In this document: piece after piece, positions 10,930 to 21,741 of the stretch
How positions within the stretch are numbered: the stretch's first letter is position 1
Layout of the letters: the number at the start of each line of letters is the position of its first letter
Assembly (NCBI GenBank): GCA_016808115.1
Contig: JAEQBH010000650.1
Coordinates: 558,001-622,000, forward strand
Origin: Tetrastigma voinierianum
Lineage: Eukaryota > Streptophyta > Magnoliopsida > Vitales > Vitaceae
Reading direction: 5' to 3'
DNA: 64,000 nucleotides
Position numbers and translations under genes: made by a program
Notes under the pieces: generated by a model
What the model was told of the DNA's origin: nothing
The model's input: only the letters and a program-made list of their open reading frames with translations
Database searches by the model: none

Positions 10930-11170
10930 AAAATAATGAAAAAATGGTAGTATAATAATAAAATAATAGGGAATAGTGTTTACTAAAATGTGGGTCCCAT
11001 CATTTCTATATTTAGAAATGTGAATAGTGAATCTCCAAATATAGAGATGCACTATTCACATCTCTCTTTTAGAGATGAAAATGTAGAACTATTGGAGTAT
11101 GGTTTTTGCCCTAAAATCTCTATATATAAAGATAAAGTAAGAAAATAGAGCATTGTTAGAGATGCTCTTA
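10930..11170. mobile_element. MITE-like AT-rich inverted-repeat element
   Basis: Contains an internal inverted pair GTGAATAGTG (about 11,020) and CACTATTCAC (11,050-11,059) and ends in AGAGCATTGTTAGAGATGCTCT, which is itself nearly palindromic and resembles terminal inverted repeats of plant PIF/Harbinger or hAT-type MITEs. The matching left terminus could not be found, so the borders are approximate. Confidence 0.3.
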
Positions 11171-11544
11171 AGAGGTAAGAAACCTAGTAAGGCAAGTGGT
11201 TTTGTTATTTGATAGGCAAGAAACCCTGTAAGGCAAGGATTTGTTGCTTGTCAGACAAGTAACCCTATAAGATTAGGATTTTGAGTCTATAAATAGACCC
11301 CTCTCTCTAGGACCTTCACACATTTTCCTTAGGGCCTTTACACAAATATGTGGGTGTTCTCTCCTTTGGTCTCTAGCAATTAGGCGTGCCCACACGCAAA
11401 TTTGTCGCGACTAGAATATCTTGGAAGGTCCCACACCAAGAGGTTAGTAAACCCTAAGGATGATGACATTAGTTTATCACACATCTTATTCAATTATGAT
11501 CCAAGTTTTTTACAGTTAAACACTTTAGTTATAATATAATAAAT
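11171..11544 (+). promoter_or_regulatory. LTR-like or promoter-like segment with TATA box
   Basis: Three repeats of an AAGAAACCC-TAAGGCAAG-type phrase (11,175-11,270) precede a good TATA box, TCTATAAATAGACC (about 11,285-11,298), and a pyrimidine-rich CTCTCTCT start region. This resembles the U3/R part of a plant LTR, but no LTR partner or primer site was found. It may be an old solo LTR. Confidence 0.35.
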
Positions 11545-11640
11545 TATACCTACTGGGACTCGAACTCGAGATGCCTCCCCTCCATATGCCTTGCCTTGTT
11601 TGAAATATTGAATGTTCTACCACATGATCTAAGTGTGCCC
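11545..11640 (-). repeat. tRNA-like SINE head or tRNA pseudogene
   Basis: On the minus strand a box-A-like segment (ATGTGGTAGAACAT, near 11,610) is followed about 45 nt later by a perfect box B, GTTCGAGTCCCAGT (near 11,557). The spacing and box B suggest a tRNA-derived Pol III promoter. No cloverleaf with paired acceptor stem was found, so it is not called as a functional tRNA. Confidence 0.35.
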
Positions 11641-12179
11641 CCGCCGGGACCCTAGACCGGGGATCGACACATGGAGAGCCTCATGGACCCGAGCTAAAGG
11701 CATGGGCTCTCATCTGTTGGGAAGGAAGCCCACGTATTCGAGAGAACATGATGCTTGTGAGAGAGACACATTTCAGAGACATAGTGCATGTGAAGGGAGG
11801 CACTTATTCGAGGAAATGATTTAATATTCAGAGTTCACGGATCCCGATATAAAGAGCACTCCTCCTCTCATTATAAAGGCGACGATACGTAGAACCTGAG
11901 GTGTTAGAGGACACAAAAAGTGTGAGAGTTCAAGGAAGAGTGTTGTGCATGTTTTATTATGTGGGTTCTCTTTGTAATGACCAAGTGTTGAGACACTTGC
12001 TGAATTTTGTATCTTGTTAGTGTGGAAATACAAGTTGAGAAGAGTTTTTTCTGTAAATGATTTTTCGTCTCGTTTTACTTTGCTTTTGAGATATGGGAAG
12101 GAAAGGTTGGCTAAGTTTGGTAACTTAGCGCCACACACTTAGCGAAAAATCAGTGGCTGATTTTGGGGGTGGTGTGACA
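11640..12179 (+). mobile_element. 3' portion of a gypsy (Tat-type) 5' LTR
   Basis: The end is clear: GGTGGTGTGACA at 12,168-12,179, directly before a primer site at 12,182. A TATA-like TTATAAAGG lies near 11,871. The left border was not determined and may lie further left. The following pol (RT to integrase, 12.7-15.7 kb, same strand) makes this a 5' LTR. The open frame on the opposite strand (11,821-12,138) has no recognisable protein content. Confidence 0.55.
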
Positions 12180-12181
12180 AG

Positions 12182-12193
12182 TGGTATCAAAGC
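12182..12193 (+). other. Primer binding site
   Basis: TGGTATCAAAGC lies two bases after the LTR end. It differs by one base from TGGTATCAGAGC, complementary to initiator tRNA-Met. Confidence 0.75.
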
Positions 12194-12736
12194 AATAAGT
12201 AACGATACATTGGACAAAAGATGAAAAATTCTAGTGGCACACTTAAATGGGATACGATGTAAAGTCAGGAAGGCCAGATATCATGACTTGGGTGATTGTG
12301 AAGAAGGGACTCAAGGAGCAGTCCCTCCCCACAAACACAACATGGCTTGCATAAGAAGCCTTAGGAAGGCTGAAACATAACGGAATGGTTTAGGATCAGA
12401 GGGATCGAGAGGGCTCAAGTATGTGGGAAGGGTGTCGAAAGTGGATGATGAGTAAAGGAGTAACATTATGGCAACCCCGAAGGGCAGAGAGAACATGCAG
12501 TAGGCATTCAAGTGGGTTAGATATTTCACATGTCAATGTCTGCATCAAGAAGTGGGAGCTATTCTAAGGAAGGTGTTGCCCTTGAGCGGGAGAAAGTGAT
12601 TCGAGGAATCATATACTTGATGGAGGTACCCTGAGGTCCTACCTCTGACTTAGGTCGTGGGCACAGAGCTCACTTACATCGGCCTCTGTTGTCATTGAAA
12701 AGAACAGCTACGACATCTGTTGGTAGGGAATGAGGG
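12194..12736 (+). other. Leader and deleted gag region of the Tat-type element
   Basis: Only about 540 bp separate the primer site from the RT domain, whereas a normal Tat element has gag and protease here (2-4 kb). No gag or protease motif was seen, so most of this part has been deleted. Confidence 0.5.
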
Positions 12737-13330
12737 TATATTCGCACGAAGTCCCACTCGGGACATGTTTGGGGATCGACCAGAGCACCTTCAGCCTCTC
12801 GTAAGTAGACGTAATTGCCATGTAAAGCGGTGGTAATAAGGTATTTCCACCGGATCGCCTGAAGATTATTCAAATAGAGTGAATGACTGCTTTGAAGTAC
12901 CGAGTTTTTATCAAAAGGGTGATATCCGAATGGTACAGAAAATATAGTAGTAAATCCTGAAGAAGAGGCGATGCAAATAGAGAATGCGTCGATGAGCATG
13001 CCCGAAAGACAACTGCCAGCGAATAGATCGGATCGTTGAAATTGCCTGTAGGGCATGGATATTGTATCGTTTACGGAGGACGCCTTTTCCATTTATCACC
13101 ATATTCCAGTGCTTCATGGCTTGATGTAGAGAATGGCCTTCATTCGCCACCACGGAGCTATCTGGCTACAGCGTATTTTCCCTTTAGTTTACGAAGAATG
13201 CCGGGCAACCTATAAGAGATTAGTGACAAGATATTTGGCCCTTATAAACCAAGACAATTAGATACATATTGATGATATGTATGAACAGAACATAGCGACT
13301 ATACAAAAGCACACACGAGAAACTTTTGGT
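12737..13330 (+). pseudogene. Tat-type gypsy reverse transcriptase
   Basis: RT copies the element RNA into DNA. Pieces in order on the plus strand: IFARSPTRDMFG (about 12,740-12,775), the Tat-style lead-in normally reading FAWS..DMPGI; PDRLKIIQ (about 12,855); IVSFTEDAFSIYHHIPV (about 13,050-13,100), matching the L-S-F-M-D-A-Y-S-G-Y-x-Q-I block; then MAFIRHHG, ATYKRLVTRY and the catalytic segment IHIDDMY (about 13,262-13,285), where the usual Tyr of Y-I-D-D reads His. Several stops and frameshifts. The long open frame on the opposite strand (12,670-13,092) is a shadow of this domain. Confidence 0.75.
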
Positions 13331-14040
13331 ACATTGCGCCGCAGATAGTATAAGAACTCAATCCTAAAAATTGTGCTTTGAAGTCGATTCGAGTAAATTG
13401 TAAAACTATGGTAGCGTAGGCGAAGTTAAAGCCAATCCATTCAACTCTCGAGCTATAATGGAATCTAGGCCTCTGCTCGCTAGAAAGTGCGGTATTTGTG
13501 AGTCGGTTAGTGGCTGCAGGAAGTGATTCATCCTCTCTCCCTTTATAAGACCCGATTAAAGCCATTTTTCACCCACCACTAAAGGGGTTAAGCGGGGCCG
13601 CTGGGATATAGAATGCATTGACCTTGGTAGCCGATGTTGAGAGCGATTACCTCCAGGCAGCCGTTCTTTGCCACACAAAAACGGTGAGCGCTCTGCCTAT
13701 ACATAGTTGTTTAGACATTTCAATGAGTGACTATTAAAGAAGATGGGCGTAGAGGCCCATATTCTTTGCAGTAGTCTTATCGGCGAGGAAACTAGGTATG
13801 CATGAGTAGAGCGGGCCCAGCCTCAGATCGCAGTTAAAGCTTTGCCCTACTTCGAGCATACCCTATTCACCCATGCTCATCGGCCTTTCTCCTAAAAGCA
13901 CCGTACATAAGCCTGACATCGAGGGCGGGCCAGACTGATGGATGATAGAACTAAGTGAGTTTGACATTGATTCAGGCCACACTTTGGCGAGGGGTGGAAA
14001 ATCTTGGTGACTAGCAGCTAAAGATTCCTCAGCATGAAAA
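13331..14040 (+). pseudogene. RT connection region of the Tat-type element, degenerate
   Basis: Lies between the RT catalytic block and the RNase H block of the same element and has the expected length for the thumb and tether. I could not read specific motifs in it; assignment is by position. Confidence 0.35.
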
Positions 14041-14380
14041 GGAATCAGAAAGTTCCAGCTAGTGGACTCTTAATGTAGACGGAGCTTCACGATCCTTTGG
14101 GTAAGTTTGAGGTTGCATAAAGCCTCAGTGGAGAAGTCATAGAAGCCCAGAGCTATGTGCAGTTTCTCGCGAGAGCAGTGGCCAGGGTATTAGCGATCAT
14201 AACCGGGCTCGACCCTAGCAATCCTACATGTCCTTAGATAAAATCATCCTTAAGATCACGAGCTCTTAATTGGTAGTCGGGCAGGTAAATGGAGAATATG
14301 AAACAAGAGATCAGCTTATGGCTAAGTATGTGAGTTTGATTAACTTACGATTGGGAAGTTTTGCAGCTTAGCGGTTGGAG
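14041..14380 (+). pseudogene. Tat-type RNase H
   Basis: RNase H removes the RNA strand during reverse transcription. WTLNVDGAS (about 14,063-14,090) matches the strand carrying the first catalytic Asp (W-x-L-Y-V-D-G-A/S-S). Further on, LVVGQVNGEYETRDQLMAKY (about 14,270-14,335) matches the S-D-S-Q-L-V-V-x-Q-V-N-G-E-Y segment; the SDSQ part just before it is damaged. The acidic middle block was not clearly readable. Confidence 0.7.
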
Positions 14381-14639
14381 CATGTCAGGAAGCTCTAATG
14401 AAAGTGGGACGCTTTGCATTTGCCCGTGATTATGGATCCTACCAAATGAAGGGACAATGCTTATCCATTATCATCGGCCCGAGTCATTGATCACAGCAAT
14501 CAAAGTAAATGAAGCGGATGAAAGAAGTCGCCCGTGGAACAGCTCTGGTAGTCACTTTATAAGTTGAGGAACTACCGGATCGCCAGTCCCCAAAGCCCAC
14601 TTGAATCCCCAAGTCGGCGGCTTAGTTTTCTCATTAGCG

Positions 14640-15715
14640 ATCGGGTTATATAAGTAGTCTCTGATTTGACTCTATCTTAAATACCTCGCTCGACAATGAG
14701 ATAATACATTATGGCGGAACTCCTCGTTAGGATATCGAAAATCATCGAGGCTGACGAGACACTGATGCATGGGCCACGAAATTTCTTGCCCAGACCATGT
14801 AGGTAGATGCAGCCACTTATGCAAGAAAATGGATTGCTTCCAGAATATTTTAGTCTCGAAAACACTGACCGCGGTTGCCAGCCGCCATATGACCCTAGCC
14901 ATGGCTTAGTGGGGTATTGACATGAATTGGGCCATTTACTACTACCCCGCTCGAAAAGGTATTATTAGTACCGTCGACTACTTGACAAGTGGATGGGGTT
15001 GAAATATGCATCCATCAAAAGACAAGGATGTGAATTCGGTTCGCATGGAAAAAATATCATTATGCTGGTCGAGATACTGATCAATTATGGCAGACGATGG
15101 ATCGTAGTAAGATGGCCAAGGTGTACTAGAAACCTTTCTCTGAATGATTGAAATAAAACCTGCTCCTCCATTTGCAGTTCCGTGAAATACTTGCCCAATG
15201 AAAGCATCGACAAAACACTTCTCATTTCTAAAAAATGCCTACATTATTGAGTAAAATGGTAGAGAACTCTTTAAGAGTGTTATGGGCTACGGAATGACCG
15301 GCCAGCCCAGTGAGGGAATCACTTAGTTCGTCACGCATATGGGATAGACGATCATTTCTGAGGAATCGGGATGCTCGCTCTTTAGTGAGCAAATCTTTGA
15401 GGCCATGTTGAGACCTTGGCCGCGGCTAATGAACCCGGGAGGTGACGAGTCCGTATAGCTTCATACCGTGAGGTTGCGAGTTAACCTGTGCGTGTGCGAA
15501 TCGTAGTGTACATTCCGTGAGGAATTAGTCCTGAAGGTTTTGGCTCACGTCCCAACCAGCGAAGGAGAGTCTCAACTGGTGGGAAGGACCGTACCAGGTA
15601 GACCGTCCAGTAGGGACCAGTAGTTAACTCTGCCTTAGCGGAACCCGGTTCGGGCCAGTATTCGAATGTAGGAATGCCATGCATCTCAAGAAATATTATC
15701 AGTAGTGTATTCTTT
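14640..15715 (+). pseudogene. Tat-type integrase, degenerate
   Basis: Inserts the cDNA into the host genome. At about 14,915-15,005 the core starts GIDMNWAIYYYPARKG and STVDYLTSGWG, matching the usual W-G-x-D-x-x-G-P-I...V-A-x-D-Y-x-T-K-W block. The C-terminal end at about 15,565-15,710 reads NWWEGPYQVDRPVGTSS, then RFGPVFECRNAMHLKKYYQ, a typical end of Tat-lineage pol without chromodomain. Stops interrupt it many times. The minus-strand frames at 14,672-14,902 and 15,481-15,732 are shadows of it. Confidence 0.7.
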
Positions 15716-15787
15716 GAGGAAACTATCATCAATAAAAGAGTATCTTTTATCTTTTACGTATTTCCCCTTTAAACCTACAGTCACTTA

Positions 15788-16050
15788 TTCCTAAAAAGTC
15801 AGGAATCTGATTTGTTGCTCCATTGGCACCTAAAAAGAATCCGAATCTGGTTGTTATCAATTTGCTTTTTAAAAAGACCGGATATAGATTTGTTATCCGG
15901 TTAATTAAAGCTTCGAGATATGAATTTGTTGTCTAGATGGCACCTAAAATGTCTAGATACGGTCGTTGTCTAACTAGCACCTAAAAGACGGATCAGTTGT
16001 TTATCACTTTGGCATAAATATCCAATCTGATTGTTGTCATTTGGCATTCT
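15788..16050 (+). repeat. 37-bp minisatellite, about seven units
   Basis: Diverged units of CACCTAAAA followed by an ATCTGGTTGTT-like block start at about 15,790, 15,827, 15,864, 15,904, 15,941, 15,978 and 16,013, mostly exactly 37 bp apart. The array begins 75 bp after the Tat-type integrase end, so it probably sits in the 3' untranslated region of that element. Confidence 0.8.
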
Positions 16051-16199
16051 CACAATCATGGTTACCATCTTGATAGAGTTTCTTAACAAACATGGCTCAT
16101 GCCTTGCTAAGATTTTCAAGTCTCACTAAAAAGCGCTAAGTATCACGGGAGATTCTGAAGATAAAGTGCATGCGTATTGTGTGACGAGCGCCACTTCTG

Positions 16200-17649
16200 A
16201 AGTTTGAAGAAAAAAAAAAGTTCATTTCCTAGCACTTTTGCATTTACAGATCTTCGATGCGGCACATGATGCAGCCACCTCTGTGGCCTGCCGAGGGGCT
16301 CTTTGGGGGTTAGGGGTACCTTGGAGTTGACAAGGCACTTGGAAGGGAAGTGGGTTCGCGGTCGAGCATGTTGGTAGGATTTACGGCGGCCGTAGATGTT
16401 GTTCTGCGTGTATCGGCCGTAACGTTGATAGTGAATGGGCTCAGATCCCTGTAGTCGCCCGCCATATCTTCCCTATCGCCTTGTTTGCTCGGGCATGAAG
16501 GAAGACTCCGACCCCAGACGCCTCGGCTCAGTAGGCGACACTTTTCGCTCGATCTAATGACGACTCGGCCAGGCACATTTTGCCTCAGTGCTGATTTGCA
16601 CACTTCAGCCTTCTCGACTACGAGGAGGATTTAAGGCACTCTTAGATCAACCTCTCTCTTTGCACTATCTTTGGCGTCTCTGGCGCACCCTTTCCCGACA
16701 AGGCCGCCACATTCTTGTTTAGCCTCGTATCTTTAACCTGCCGGATCGCAGCAGGCCGCCTCCGATGTTGGTGCAGAAGACCACCTTGCTTGAAAAGCTT
16801 TCATATTCGTAGTCACGGCGGCCAGGCCGATGTAAAGCCATAGTTTCTTAGCATTATCTAGGCGGAGTTCAGGGAGGAGACTCTTTATCTTTGTCGGGCC
16901 ATGGCCCCCGGATGGCCATCACGGCTAAAAGAGTAAGAATTAGAGAGAAATCACTATGCAATATTGGTAGCCACCTACAATGGTCGTATTTGCAGTTCAT
17001 CCTAGATGGAAGTTGTAGTTCTGGGATGGACATCCGTCATCAGCCAGCATGCTGAAGGTGTCTTTATCCGTATGAGTAGGAGCATAATGGAGATAAGGCT
17101 CGGCGAGATGCCTGAGTCGCGTCGGATAAGGTCATCGTACTTTCGTGATCGAAGATTCCTCTTGGTTGAAGTTTTGACGATGGATAACTTCGACCGTCCT
17201 TAGATCCCGAAACCACGGGTGGGAATAAGCCTTTCCGGTGGCGGGACATTCGCGCCTAACCACCGATGGGAACCATTCTTCACGCTCCGTTGAACACGCA
17301 GTGAAATCGATATCTACTGCAGCGGAGTCAATCAACCTCCTTCTCAGCATTTGCAGTTTATTACCAATGAGGCATAGTCTGCATCTCGGCGGGCTAATCT
17401 AAATCAATAGTCCTTAAATAAATTACAGGGTTCCACCAATTACGGCCTAGTCCTTGCCCAGGCTCCATCATGCAAAGAGACCACTGGGTCGTTTCTCCCC
17501 CAATAAGAGTGGCCTCACCCTCAGGGGCGTGAACCACTTGCACGTGTCAGGTGGCTTGTTAGCGAGGATGAACATTTTTTCCTCCTTGGCGGATTCATCC
17601 TTGACCACTCCTGTCCAATCTATAAAATCTTCTAGTCTAGCATCGGTTG
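16200..17649. other. GC-richer unassigned region
   Basis: Base composition differs clearly from the AT-rich surroundings. Short open frames occur on both strands (for example minus 16,310-16,603 and 17,468-17,662, the latter containing LEDFIDWTGVVKDESAKEE), but none matched a domain I know. It could be an inverted, heavily decayed gag-like piece of another gypsy element. Nothing more can be supported. Confidence 0.3.
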
Positions 17650-19377
17650 TGTAACACCCCAAAATATACCCTAGTCGTTTTTGACATGTTTGAGTGTTGT
17701 AAGTATAATTTAGCCCATTTGTGAGTTAAATCACGAAATATAAACGAGAGACCGAAAGTTACAAAACTTAAGGACAAAATTGTAATTTATCGAAGGCTAA
17801 AGACATGGGTGTTGGAGTTTAGGCCAAAATGAAATAGGAAACTTGGAATTCAAATAGCGAGAGTTAGGCTTAAAAGCGATTAATGAACTTAACCCCAGTA
17901 ATCGGTTTTGGAGGCTGACAGGAGCGCCATGAGCATAGGTTTTAAAGAGACCAAAGTTGGTCTCATTTGGGGAGGAGAGAAAAGCGTGAAGGGAGGAGGA
18001 GAAGAGAGAGGAAGAGGAAGAAGATGGAGGAGGCGAGATCAAACCCGACAAGGTATGGAACTACTAACCTTAGTATGGTGAACTAAGTATGGATTACATG
18101 GAATGTGCCCAAAGGTTTTATATGGATTTAATGGCTTGTCTCAAAAGCTAGGGTTTTGATAGAATTGTATCTAACCTTAGATTTCTTGAAGTTAAGGTTG
18201 AATTAAACCCGAGGAGCAAGAGATAGTATGGAATCCTCCTTGTTATTTGGATTCATGAATTAAATGTAAGGGAATTGGGGTAGGGTTTGGAGACAGGCCT
18301 AGCAAGATCTTAGTGCTTGGTTTTGTATATGGAGTCATAACCCACATTATTAGAATGAATTTTAGGTAATTCATGATGGAGTCTTTGAATTAAGATGGGT
18401 ATTGAAGAGGTGGATAGAAAGGATTCGAGGGATTTAAAATGGTTTTTGATGTGTGTTTGAGTGTAAGAGTTAGTTAGGTATCAAAATATGGAAAAAATGG
18501 GTGAAAACACATATTACGAGGCTACTTTTCGGAGACTTATCACCGTACAGCAGACATATCTGGGAGTACAACTTGTGTCAGTCATTTTTGGCCAACAATA
18601 AGTACATATTAGACATATCTTAAGTCTGACTGTCCTATTTTCAGTTCGACCCGAGTTTTAAGTATTTTGGCCATAACTTCCCTCATTTCTTATCAGGTTG
18701 AGTGATTCAAGAGTAGCTCACGTAAAATAGACTTCAAGGAGAACAAAAATTAAAAGAATAGGCATCATGGAGATTCTGATTATAGGTGGCCTAAAATTCA
18801 CTCCAAAAAGTGGGGCCGTATGCAAGCCAAATTCTGGTTCCAGCTTTAGACATAGATGGTCAGGTTGTTTCGGATGCCAACTTGAGTTTAGTGCTCGGGT
18901 CGGTGATTCCAGTTGGAATAGGGCCCTTAGCACCTTAGCTTTAAAATAGTACAAGAGATAATTATCAAATATGGAGTTAAGATCCCAGAAGAGTGGTAAT
19001 CTGAGACTGTTCTAGTGTAATCAGGGTAAGTAGGCTAAAGTTTGGCATAGAAATACCATAACTTTTCTTTTGGATGATCAGAGTTGGATTGATTCCGCTA
19101 AGTAGAGTAGATTCATGAGGAATAAGAATATATGAATGAGGTGTAGTTCACACACATCATACTTCAAGAATATAGAGTACCACATATAATAAGGCATGAA
19201 ACGAGGAAAAATATAGAAAATGAAAAATGTAAAGATGTATTTCATGAAACATAAGAAATGATTATGGAAAATGAAAATAAAAACTGAGTGAAACATGATT
19301 ATGAACATGAGGCAATATGTCGCGGGCATAATGTGGATTAAGTGATATATGATTATTATCATATAACCGGAAAATGA

Positions 19378-19490
19378 TAACAAATGGTAGGAGTATCGTG
19401 AGTGAAGTGCATGAATGAGTATCGTAAGTAGATATCGTGAGCGAGTACATAAAGCGAGTATCACGTAAATGAGTATATGAAATGTGGCCA
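19378..19490 (+). repeat. Short irregular GAGTATCGTGAG-type repeats
   Basis: Phrases such as GAGTATCGTGAGTGA, GAGTATCGTAAGTAG, ATATCGTGAGCGAG and GAGTATCACGTAAATGAG follow one another at about 18-25 bp spacing within the long LTR-like sequence. Confidence 0.55.
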
Positions 19491-19744
19491 TAGATTGAGT
19501 ATATCTTTGAAAGATAATCTGAAAGTGATGGAATTGAAATGTAGTTATGATCGGTTATAGATACTAATTATGAAATATATATATAAGCATATATATAATT
19601 AATTTGAATGATTATTATTAAAATTGTGCATCTATACATACTCATGTATGTTATTTACTACAAGCAGTGAAGTGCGCATAAGTAAACTGATTTGAAATGC
19701 TGATATTAGACTAGCCAACATGGCCAAGGATTATTTAGATTAAA

Positions 19745-20400
19745 TCCTTAGAGAGCAATAAGTAATTATTAAATACGAAATCACGTACCTCATGAATAAT
19801 AAACAGGCGGGGATTCGACCCAAGCTGATCTATCGCCCAGATATCAGTTCTATAGTTAAAGTGAATCATATTGTTAAATGAAATCCTGCATTGCCTCTTT
19901 GAATGAATAAATGACGAGGATTGACAGAAAAATGAATGCATCATGAATCAATTCTATAGTTAAAGTGAATCCATGTTGATGAAGTAAAGTATTTAACTCT
20001 TGAATGATAAGCAGGGCGAGGATTGACAAGTGAATCTATCGCATGAATCCATCACGATTCTATAGTTAAAGTGAGATCCTTATTTATTAAATGCGAATCC
20101 GCATTTGCTCTTTGAATGGCAATAAACGAGACGGAAGTTAATATTGAATGCATCATGAATGTCGGTCCCCATAGATTAAAAGTGAATCATATTGTTAAAT
20201 CTGAAATCCACGTACTCTTTTGAATGACAAGCAGGACGGGGTTTTGAGTAGATACGCCGTGAATGTAGGCTTCTATAGCCATATGTGGGACGATAATGTC
20301 AGTGTGAAATCCTTGCTCTTTGAATGACAAGCGGGGCGGGATTCCCCCAGTGAATCTGTATGAATGTCGACTTCTATAGCCCTAAATGTGAAATCTAAGT
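19745..20400 (+). repeat. Tandem array of about six units of 101-110 bp
   Basis: Units share TTCTATAG(TTAAA), GTGAATC, CTTTGAATGA, AAGCAGG-CGGGGATT and GAATG-ATCATGAAT blocks in fixed order. The TTCTATAG anchor, or its variant, occurs at about 19,848, 19,952, 20,058, 20,168, 20,271 and 20,372, spacings of 104, 106, 110, 103 and 101 bp. The units are clearly diverged from each other. Location inside the long LTR-like sequence suggests a U3 tandem array. Confidence 0.85.
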
Positions 20401-21741
20401 AAATAAGAAGAAAAATGACATTAAAAATTATATTATTTAAGTATATCTTACCACACACAGATACTGTAATACCAAGGCATCATTTTTATAAATGCATTTT
20501 GTTGAATGTCAAATGTCAGGAGTCTTTTAAGAAATTATAAGTATTTATGGGATTGCCCAGAGAAAGAAGTACTTTCGCGTAATTAAAAATGCAAAAACCC
20601 CAGGACGCATAAACAAATGTTTTGGAAAGATAATTGTTAGAAAATGCTCCAGATAAAGCAAAGGCTCGGCTTAAGATCACTTGGCCAAAGTCAAGTCGGG
20701 GATTAGTCGCGACACTTTTAAAAAGAAAATTTTAATAAAGGCGAATAAATGTTTTGATTGAAAGCATTGTCGGGTAGCGGGCTCGACTGGATCGCGGTAG
20801 ATTGAAGTGAGAGTTAGTGCGACACTTTGAAAATGAAAATTAATGGCAAGAAACTAAAGGATTTACTTGGGCATCCCGGATCACGAAATGCAATTTCTAA
20901 AGGTTGATTAATGGCTTAGTCGTGATAGTGATAAAGTCTAATATGTAGTAGTATTAATTAAGTTTGAACTGTGTAAATTGATATGATTTGGTTTGTTAGA
21001 TTGCCATTGTATACGTATGATTTACTTTGAATATGATTTGATCTATCATACATATAGTAGATATGATTCTGACTGTAAAAGACATGCCACGAGAAGGGAA
21101 GTAATATAGAGCAAAGATAATGATAAGGAATGCAAGAAAAGAATAAAATCTACATATATAATATGAGATGAGTTAAGTCACATAAGAATAGAAGCTTGAG
21201 TATATATATAAGTAAAAGTAAATATATAAAAAGATAAGCGCGATTTTGTATTAATTAAATTCTTATACATATATTTCCCACTAAGTGTAAAAAACAGCAT
21301 GGGGTGTTCACTCAGTACTTAAATGCTAAGAGAGATAAAAGAGGACGGGACATTTCCACGGCGAGTTTCGGGCCATCTCGAGATGGGGTGCTCACCCATT
21401 ACTTCATTTCATAAATATCTACGATGTTTTCTTATTAGATATGTACATGTATAAGTAATTGTATAAGTAATTGGACTTAGCATATGTGTAAGTTTTAATG
21501 GATACCACTCAGGTGTAAGTTCCTTTGTATGTGAATGACTTTTGGTTATTCTGAGTGTCTGTATGCCACGGGTATAAGTTAAGCTCTAAAAAGTCCAGTA
21601 TAGTTTCGCACCACAAGCCAGAGTTCGGTTCATGTCCAGGTCGGACTGGAATCGGGCGTGTGAGTTTATCTTTATTTTCCATCCCCTCTTCTCCTGTCTT
21701 GCGAGGGGCAGTTATGGACTCTAGGGGCTAGGTGGCAGTTG

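Larger units (their letters stand above)
17650..21741 (+). mobile_element. Very long LTR-like sequence (gypsy)
   Basis: Begins with TGTAACACCCC at 17,650, a common start of plant gypsy LTRs, and continues for roughly 4 kb with features typical of long LTRs: a purine-rich stretch at 17,980-18,030, a GGCCATAACTTCC segment (about 18,668), a tandem array (19,745-20,400), and doubled ATGGGGTG(T/C)TCAC phrases (21,299 and 21,383). The right end is uncertain: no clean ACA end plus primer site was found, and 21,741 is only a suggestion. No internal coding domain is attached with certainty on either side. Confidence 0.4.

Noticed and set aside
11545..11640. Functional tRNA gene
   Set aside because: Box B is perfect, but no acceptor stem or anticodon arm could be paired, and the box spacing is wide.
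12670..13092. 140-codon minus-strand frame as a gene
   Set aside because: The opposite strand carries clear RT motifs of the Tat-type element in the right order; this frame is its shadow.
19078..19491. 137-codon minus-strand hydrophobic frame as a membrane protein
   Set aside because: Composition follows AT-rich LTR-like DNA (I, F, Y, H-rich), no known domain, and it lies next to tandem repeats in an LTR-like sequence.
19745..20400. Centromeric satellite array
   Set aside because: Only about six diverged units; too short, and embedded in an LTR-like sequence.
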